From Alisma plantago-aquatica (Eukaryota; Streptophyta; Magnoliopsida; Alismatales; Alismataceae), in NCBI GenBank assembly GCA_963693085.1, contig OY856411.1:118519767-118583766 (forward strand): a stretch of 64,000 nucleotides of DNA. The letters run 5' to 3'. Position 1 is the first letter of the stretch; every line of letters begins with the position of its first letter. The notes beneath the pieces were generated by a model. That model saw only the letters and a list, made by a program, of their open reading frames with translations, did not search any database and was not told the DNA's origin. Made by a program: the position numbers and the translations under genes. Of this stretch, positions 58,070 to 64,000 are shown in pieces.

Positions 58070-58115
58070 CACCCACCCCCACCCCGAACTTAGAAATTTG
58101 CTCGACCCGAGCAAA
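58070..58115 (-). other. Second hairpin-PPT module of element G
   Basis: Hairpin TTTGCTCG-GGT-CGAGCAAA (58097-58115) is followed by TAAGTTCGGGGTGGGGGTGG (about 58071-58091). It lies 208 bp after the additional ORF and 0.85 kb before the LTR. This copy is more G-rich than the one beside the LTR. Confidence 0.65.
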
Positions 58116-58322
58116 CTCTAAGAGATGAGATGGAGGGAAGAGTCATTGCGGTGGAGGGTGCTGCTGGTGGGAGGAGTAGTAGTTTGCCCAATTAGAAGAA
58201 TCAGGGCTTGGATAACTGTAGTGAGCTCCGTACTCGTCATAAGATGGTCGACTAGGGGCATAGTGACTGCAATCCACATGCCAAGACTCCTGCGAATGCT
58301 GCATCAGGTACATGTGATTGAG

Positions 58323-59726
58323 CTAGTGGCCCTGTCTCTGCTGCTCTTGCTGAATTTCATCTAGTTGAGTCTGGATCTCGTAGAAGCTGTACGGACCGGA
58401 GTCGTCGTCTGGTCGCCGCCTGGTGCGACGTCTGGAAGGTGGCGGTGGCGGTCCAGTGTCGTCGTCGTGTGCCTCTAAAGAGAGGCTCCTCCTGTGAGGT
58501 TGTGGCTCAAGGATGATTTCTGGATCTAGATGCTCCAGGTGGAATCTCTGGATATGGCCAGGTAAATCAGTCAACTCGTAGACGTAGTTTGCTGCTGCAA
58601 ACCACAAATGTAACGGGAGATGGAGGACCACCTGAGTGTCTTTGAACAAAAGGTAACAAATTCCCTCGGTGCCCAAATGGATAAACCTACTATTCTTTAA
58701 ATAGTGAGTGTTGATGAGGTGATTTTGGAGCTCAAGCGGAGGAAAGGCGATGTGGGTGTAGCCCAAAAAGATGTCGAGTTGGGTAACATAGTGGCCAATG
58801 TGGAAAGAAGAGGAAGTGGCTCGGCTAGCTTGGGTACCAAAATGCTCAATGATAGCATTTCCCCAGTTAAAAGGTTCTTCATGTAAAAGACACCAGAGGG
58901 AATAAAGTTCTACCTGAGTAATTACGCCTTGAGTACCTTCCCGACTGAAAATGGTGCAAGCCAAAATACAGTGGAGGTAACGGACCACCGGGTTGTGAAT
59001 GCAGGAGGCCTTGGGCCCACTAGGAAGACGGGGAAGAAGCCCGGTGATCTCTGCCCAAAACTTATCTTTGTCGTAGTGGTTTGGGTAGGATTCATGAGAC
59101 CGCACCATACATTGGTCTAGCCAATAGTCATCCCTATCGTCGAGGATGAAAGAAGTGATTTGCTTGGTGGATGATTCCAAATTTTCCCCAAAAATCTGGT
59201 ATTTACAACTCGAGTTTCTGAAAGAATAGTGTAACTTGCGAAAAGTGCTTAAAAACTCAAGGGTAAGATCACAGTAGACAGAGGTAACATGGTAGGGAAA
59301 GATAAGGATGTGGTTTCTGCAGAGGATATTGTCGACGGCATCGTCGATGCCCAAAGCATCAAGGGTTGTGTTGCACGCCCAACGAGGCAAGGAAACACCA
59401 ATTGCAAACATATCCTCATAACACTGGCGGTGTTCAGTGCCAGTGAACTGGTCGTAGCTACCCGGAATAGGTGCTATACGGGGTGAATGGGGGGTGATCG
59501 AATCTGGATCATTGGTTGCCTTATGAGTTCCCTCCATTTCACGGACAAGCTCATCCGCCTCGTCAATGTCCCGAAGCATCTCCTCGACTAACTCGGGAGA
59601 AGACTCACTCGTAGGAGAGGGTGTGCGGAAATGGATTACGGGATGAGAACTGGAATAGCGAGGAGGATCCCTGGAAGAGGATGCAGGGGCCTTGCCTTTG
59701 CCCTTGTGAAAGCAGCTGAACATCAC
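58323..59726 (-). CDS. Additional 3' ORF with ATHILA-type domain, intact (element G)
   Basis: An uninterrupted 467-codon ORF starting MMFSCFHKGKGK. A Ser/Pro-rich N-terminus (residues 12-90) is followed by the ATHILA-type region: FLSTFRKLHYSF, FWAEITGLLPRLP, NPVVRYLHCILACTIFSRE, VELYSLWCLLHEEPFNWGNAIIEHF, DIFLGYTHIAFP. The tail is acidic, then Pro-rich and Arg-rich (PPPPPSRRRTRRRP), and ends in a Gln-rich helix. There is no clear signal peptide or transmembrane segment, so an envelope role is not supported by the sequence. It lies about 640 bp after an internal TATA box. It is the only long element gene in the window that is fully open, apart from the peptidase segment of element E. Confidence 0.8.
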   Translation of the reverse strand: MMFSCFHKGKGKAPASSSRDPPRYSSSHPVIHFRTPSPTSESSPELVEEMLRDIDEADELVREMEGTHKATNDPDSITPHSPRIAPIPGSYDQFTGTEHRQCYEDMFAIGVSLPRWACNTTLDALGIDDAVDNILCRNHILIFPYHVTSVYCDLTLEFLSTFRKLHYSFRNSSCKYQIFGENLESSTKQITSFILDDRDDYWLDQCMVRSHESYPNHYDKDKFWAEITGLLPRLPSGPKASCIHNPVVRYLHCILACTIFSREGTQGVITQVELYSLWCLLHEEPFNWGNAIIEHFGTQASRATSSSFHIGHYVTQLDIFLGYTHIAFPPLELQNHLINTHYLKNSRFIHLGTEGICYLLFKDTQVVLHLPLHLWFAAANYVYELTDLPGHIQRFHLEHLDPEIILEPQPHRRSLSLEAHDDDTGPPPPPSRRRTRRRPDDDSGPYSFYEIQTQLDEIQQEQQRQGH

Positions 59727-59739
59727 TACTGCAGAGTAA

Positions 59740-60540
59740 AACGATTGGTTGAGGCCGTAAATGATCGTCTGAGGAAGCCAACCGCTCGTCTGGTGGTTGA
59801 AACGGGCATTTTCGGCGTCTGAGATGAGCGGCTGGACTCACCAACGGTTGACTGTCTAAATCTGAGTGCTCAGTGAATCTGGTGACGGCTGTCTTGTTGA
59901 GGAGTGGTGACGCGGATGATGTCGGTCGTCTGGAGAAACCAACCGATCATCGGGCAGCTGAAATGGGTGGTTCGGCCCCTTAGACAGGTGACTGGATACA
60001 CCAACAATCGACTGAGTCTAGATCAGAGCACTAAGCCGATCTGGCTGACGGCTGTCGTTGAGGAGCTGGGATGGTGGTGATACAGGCTTCCATCGGTCGT
60101 CTGGAGAGCAAGATGGGCGGCGGTAGATTCAGGCGGGTGGCGGTCAAACCAGGCAGGCGGCTGAAAGCTGATGGTGTGGAAAAGCCAGACGGCTGGCTCA
60201 GGTGAGAGTGGACAGCTGGAAAGCTAGACGGCCGGCTCGGGTGAGACGTCCGACTGAGAAACTATGATCAGAAAGGCGGCGAGCTCAAGCAATCGAGTGA
60301 GTAGTGAGGGAGGCGGCTAGGGTAAGCGAGGAGATGGGGGAGCGGTCTTGCGTCCGGAGTGTTATATAGAATAGTGGATCGACGAGCCGATCGGTTGGAC
60401 AGCAAGATGATCGACTGGTCTGACAAAACTGAGTCGAGCGTCTGGAAATCCAACTGGTTATTTCGCTTATTGAGTCGTTGCAAATTTAGTCTCAAACTGG
60501 GTGTCTGGTAATGCGAACTGATCGGCTTAACAGCAGGAAC
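59740..60540 (-). promoter_or_regulatory. Promoter-like spacer between pol and additional ORF (element G)
   Basis: Variants of CCGATCGG/CCAACCGATC palindromes occur on both sides of a TATATAA box (60362-60368, minus strand), including GCCGATCGGTTGG at about 60386 upstream and CCAACCGATCATCGG near 59939 downstream. They resemble those in the LTR but are more divergent. Confidence 0.5.
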
Positions 60541-60653
60541 AAGGAAAAACTGAACGCAAAAACAAAAACAAGAAAACAAATGAGAAGGGAAGATAGTGTT
60601 TGGTTGCCTCCAAACTAGCGCCTTATTTTACGTCTGGCTCGACCAAGATCAGG

Positions 60654-62665
60654 TTAATTGGAATCCGGGGGAGGTGAAGGGTCAGTGAGGTCCAGATCCT
60701 GCAAGGGTGGAAATTTGGTTGAGTCTGAAGTGACAACATCTTCAGTGGTGATATATCTTTTAAGACGGTGCCCATTGACCTTAAACTCGCCCAGAACTTT
60801 ATCCCATAGGAGAAAAGCACCATGTGGGTAAGCACATTTTACAATGTAGGGGCCATACCACCTTGACTTGAGTTTTCCAGAAAAAGTCATAATCTTAAAT
60901 TAAAAACTAAAACTTGATCCCCTTCTCTAATGTCTTTGCGCTTAATGTGACCATCATGCCACATTTTGGTTCGATCCTTGTAGATTCTTGCGTTTTTGTA
61001 GGCACTCATCCAAAGTTCATCGAGCTCATTCATTTGGAGAAAACGTTTCTCTCCAGCCATGGAAAGGTCAAAATTCAAACTTTTGATGGCCCAGCTTGCT
61101 TTGTGCTCTAGTTCTATTGGTAAGTGACATGACTTACCGTAGATCAGTCTGAAAGGGATGGTGTCGATGGGTGTTTTGTAGGCAGTACGATATGCCCACA
61201 GGGCGTCATTGATTTTTAACGCCCAATCTTTCCTAGTGCGTCCAACAGTTTTTTCTAAAATTGATTTTATTTGTCTGTTGGATACTTCTACCTGCCCACT
61301 GGTCTGAGGATGGTAAGGAGTGGCGACTTTGTGATGAACCCCATATTTTTTCAAAAGAGCCTCAAAACGTTTCTCCAAAAAATGGGATCCCCCATCAGAA
61401 ATGACGGTGTGAGGGACTCCAAATCTAGGAAAAATGACAGCTTTAAAGAGTTTCTTAACAGGTTTAGAGTCACATGTTTTAGTAGGCATGGCTTCAACCC
61501 ACTTTGACACGTAATCGACTGTGACTAAAATGTAAGTAAACCCATAAGAAGAAGGAAATGGGCCCATATAGTCGATTCCCCAGACATCAAAAATCTCTAA
61601 TTCCTGCCAAGAGGTGAGAGGCATTTGGTCACGCTTGGAAATATTACCCATCCTTTGACATTGGTCACATGAAAGCACATAATCATATGAGTCTTTGAAG
61701 ATGGTGGGCAAAAAGAATCCGCATTGTAGGACTTTTCTAGCCCTTTTTTGGGAACTCATGTGACCACCGTAGGGGCCAGAGTGACATTGATCCAAAATGG
61801 TGATGCTTTCTTCATGGGATACACAACGACGATATAACCCATCGGCGCAAAGTCGAAACAAATAAGGTTCATCCCAATTATAATTTTTCACATCATTTAA
61901 AAACTTAGCTTTAGAGTGTCCCGTATACTCGGGGTGCAATACACCTGCAGATAAATAGTTTACAAAATCAGCAAACCAAGGAAATTGGGAGTCTACCTTG
62001 AGCAATTGGTCATCAGGTAAAGATTCATTTATTGGATTTTCATCAATGGGGTTATAGCTAAGCCTACTGAGGTGGTCAACCACGACATTTTCAGATCCCT
62101 TTTTGTCTAGGATTTCTAGATCAAATTCCTGTAATAACAAAATCCATCTTATGAGTCTAGGCTTGGCATCTTTTTTGGTCATGAGGTAGCGAATAGCTGC
62201 ATGATCAGTGTAAACAACAACCTTTGAACCAACAAGATATGAGTGAAATTTATCGAATGCATAAACAATGGCTAGCATTTCTTTTTTGGTGACTGTGTAA
62301 TTTCGCTGAGCTTCATCTAAGGTCTTGGATGCATAATAAATGACATGGTGTTTTTTGTCAATTCTTTGTCCTAAAATGGCACCTACAGCAAAATCACTAG
62401 CATCGCACATGATTTCAAAGGGTAAGGCCCAGTCAGGAGCACAGATGATAGGAGTGGTGGTGAGAGCCTTTTTCAAACATAGAAAGCTCTCCATGCATGT
62501 TGTATCGAAATGGAAAGGCACCTTCTTTTGAAGAAGATTGGTGTGAGGTTTTGTGATTTTGGAAAAATCACGGATGAATCGTCGATAGAAACTGGCATGT
62601 CCTAGGAAGGCTCGGATGTCTTTGACTGAGGTTGGCGGGGGGGGGCAGCTTGGTGATGACCTCAA
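60654..62665 (-). pseudogene. Athila-like RNase H and integrase (element G)
   Basis: The 592-codon main frame (62665-60887) holds the RT thumb ([13 protein letters not shown]), RNase H (Asp88, Asp154 in YTDH) and integrase: His295/His302 and Cys333/Cys336 of the zinc region, and DDE with Asp365 in GIDYMG, Asp424 in SDGGSHF and Glu460 in VEVSNRQ. All these catalytic residues are present. The start is artificial: a run of nine G on the plus strand (62637-62645) shifts the frame from the upstream RT. Another frame change near 60890 separates the integrase C-terminus ([17 protein letters not shown] ... NGHRLKRYI), which ends at 60654. Confidence 0.9.
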
Positions 62666-63500
62666 TCTTAGCTTGGTCTACTTCAATGCCCTGGTTGCTC
62701 ACCTTATGGCCTAAAACAATACCCTCTTTGACCATGAAGTGACACTTCTCCCAATTAAGGACTAAGTGTGATTCAATACATCTATAAAAGACAAGGGAGA
62801 GGTTTTAAAGGAAGGAATCAAAACTATCTCCATAGACTGAGAAATTTTCCATGAACACTTCCATGACAGTTTTAGTTAACCCTAAAAAAATGGCAGACAT
62901 ACATCTTTGAAAAGTGGCTGGTGCATTGCACAGGCCAAAGGGCATTCGTCTAAAAGCGTATGTACCAAAAGGGCATATGAAAGTGGTCTTCTCTTGGTCT
63001 TCAGGATGAATGGGAATCTGATAAAAACCCGAGTAGCCATCTAAATAGCAAAAGTATTGTTGATGAGCTAAATGTTCAAGAACTTGATCGAGGAAGGGAA
63101 GAGGGAAGTGGTCTTTCCTAGTTTCTTTATTGAGTTTCCTATAATCAATGCACATCCTCCACCCTGTGACGGTACGGGTGGGGATGAGCTCATTCTTCTC
63201 ATTCCTAATGACTGTAGTCCCACCCTTTTTGGGGACGACCTGAACAAGGTTGACTCAAGGAGAGTCGGAGATGGGGTAGATGATTCCTGCAGTCAAAAGT
63301 TTAATTACTTCAAGACAGAAAACTTCCTTCATGTTTGGGTTGAGTTTCCTTTGTGGGTCTCGGGAAGGTTTACTATTTTCAATCATTGGGATTTTGTGGA
63401 TGCAAATGGATTGATCTATCCCAACTATATCCGTCATTTTGTACCCTAAAGCTATTTTCCATTTCTTAAGTTCTCTCATAAGCATGTTTTCTTATTCAAT
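62666..63500 (-). pseudogene. Athila-like reverse transcriptase (element G)
   Basis: GWRMCIDYRKLN, FCYLDGYSGFYQIPI and RMPFGLCNAPATFQRC are intact, but the catalytic motif reads FMENFSVYG near 62850 where FMDDFSVYG is expected, so both Asp residues are lost. A TGA at 63255-63257 replaces the Trp of the conserved SPW motif, and TAA at 62805-62807 follows DSFDSFL. This RT cannot be active. Confidence 0.9.
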
Positions 63501-64000
63501 GGTAAGGTCAGAATTGATAATGACAGGGCATAATTGTTGTTCATCTAGAAAGACATATTTCAGGCCTATGGGGAGAGTCTTCATTTCTAGGGCCTTTGGC
63601 GGTTCAGGTCGTTCTGCTATGGTGGAGATCATTTTAAGGTCTTCAATCTCAGCACATGGATTTCCTCAAAGTTGTCCAAATGAATCTTGAGTTGATTTGA
63701 TGGTTCATTATCAAAATCACATTCGGTGGGGATGGTGAGAGTAGTGTGTAGGGGATCATCAACTAATTCCCATTCTTGCCTTAGTTGGGTTAATTCATCA
63801 ATGCAATCAAGGAGGTAGACTTCTTCCTCAAGACTAGGTCCCCTCATGCTTTCAAACACCCTAAACTGTAGGGTTTGCTTCCCTAGCCTTAACAAAATGG
63901 TACCAGCCTCAACATCAATTAAGGCACGGGCAGTGGCTAAGAAGGGTCGTCTGAAAATGAGAGGGTAGCGTAAATCTTCCTTGATATCCATGATCACAAA
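63501..64000 (-). pseudogene. Athila-like protease C-terminus and RT linker (element G), truncated by window edge
   Basis: From the window edge the frame reads IMDIKEDLRYPLIFRRPFLATARALIDVEAG, seen in shorter words: the usual FGRPF is FRRPF. It continues through an acidic linker to a stop at 63629-63631. A frame change joins it to the RT at 63485. The catalytic Asp of the protease lies beyond the window. Confidence 0.8.

Larger units (their letters stand above)
18653..64000 (+). mobile_element. Copia retrotransposon hosting nested insertions (element D)
   Basis: The 5' LTR (18653-20857) and an initiator-Met primer site are followed by a leader and the start of gag. The coding region is then interrupted by elements E (22303-39052) and F (39066-52050) and resumes at 52056 with protease, integrase, reverse transcriptase and RNase H, the Copia order. 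The 3' LTR starts at 55375 and is interrupted at 55638 by element G. Its remaining part lies beyond the window. The gag is largely deleted and pol carries frameshifts, stops and catalytic losses. Confidence 0.85.
55638..64000 (-). mobile_element. Athila-like element, 3' part (element G)
   Basis: A minus-strand element inserted in the 3' LTR of Copia D. ATAAC precedes it (55633-55637); the other duplication is out of view. Visible are its 3' LTR, PPT, 3' UTR, additional ORF, promoter-like spacer, integrase, RNase H, RT and the end of the protease. Gag, the primer site and the 5' LTR lie beyond 64000. Confidence 0.85.

Noticed and set aside
58323..59726. Calling the element G ORF an envelope glycoprotein
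   Set aside because: No signal peptide, transmembrane segment or glycoprotein feature is visible; position after pol alone does not justify the name.

Overview
The window is plant nuclear DNA, almost certainly from an angiosperm with a large, transposon-rich genome. The evidence is Athila-lineage LTR retrotransposons (a plant-specific Ty3/gypsy lineage with a tRNA-Asp primer site and an extra ORF after pol), Copia elements with an initiator-Met primer site, a SINE-like insertion, and no convincing host gene. I cannot name the species. I found no rRNA, tRNA gene, CRISPR array or bacterial-type operon.

Layout. (A) 1-3640: decayed minus-strand Copia element with a long SIRE-like gag and an ~80-bp degenerate tandem array. 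(B) 4346-7490: an orphan 3.1-kb LTR preceded by a polypurine tract (PPT). (C) 8032-17997: a non-autonomous LARD-like element with three LTRs, the third inverted, the whole flanked by one 5-bp target-site duplication (CTATA); a SINE-like element sits in its first LTR. (D) 18653 to beyond the window: a plus-strand Copia element that hosts the rest. Its gag holds two Athila-like elements inserted 13 bp apart: (E) minus strand, 22303-39052, and (F) plus strand, 39066-52050. Its 3' LTR holds a third Athila-like element, (G), minus strand, from 55638 past the window end.

Elements E, F and G share one plan: LTR, tRNA-Asp primer site, gag-pro-RT-RNaseH-integrase, a spacer, an additional 3' ORF with an ATHILA-type domain, a 3' UTR, a PPT and an LTR. 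Their reading frames are broken by stops, frameshifts and lost catalytic residues to different degrees. In E the additional ORF is very long. It joins the ATHILA-type domain, a Pro/Thr/Ser linker, a coiled coil, an acidic stretch and two tandem Ulp1/C48-like peptidase folds, the first of which has lost its catalytic Cys.

The most interesting pattern is regulatory. Each Athila-like element carries its own family-specific short palindrome in a cluster upstream of the LTR TATA box. The same palindrome is clustered again, with another TATA box, in the spacer between pol and the additional ORF, which looks like an internal promoter for that ORF. Each also has a second hairpin-plus-PPT module just after the additional ORF, 0.8-1.6 kb before the PPT next to the 3' LTR. 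The LARD and the Copia host carry comparable palindrome clusters. These are readings by eye; the exact alignments have not been computed.
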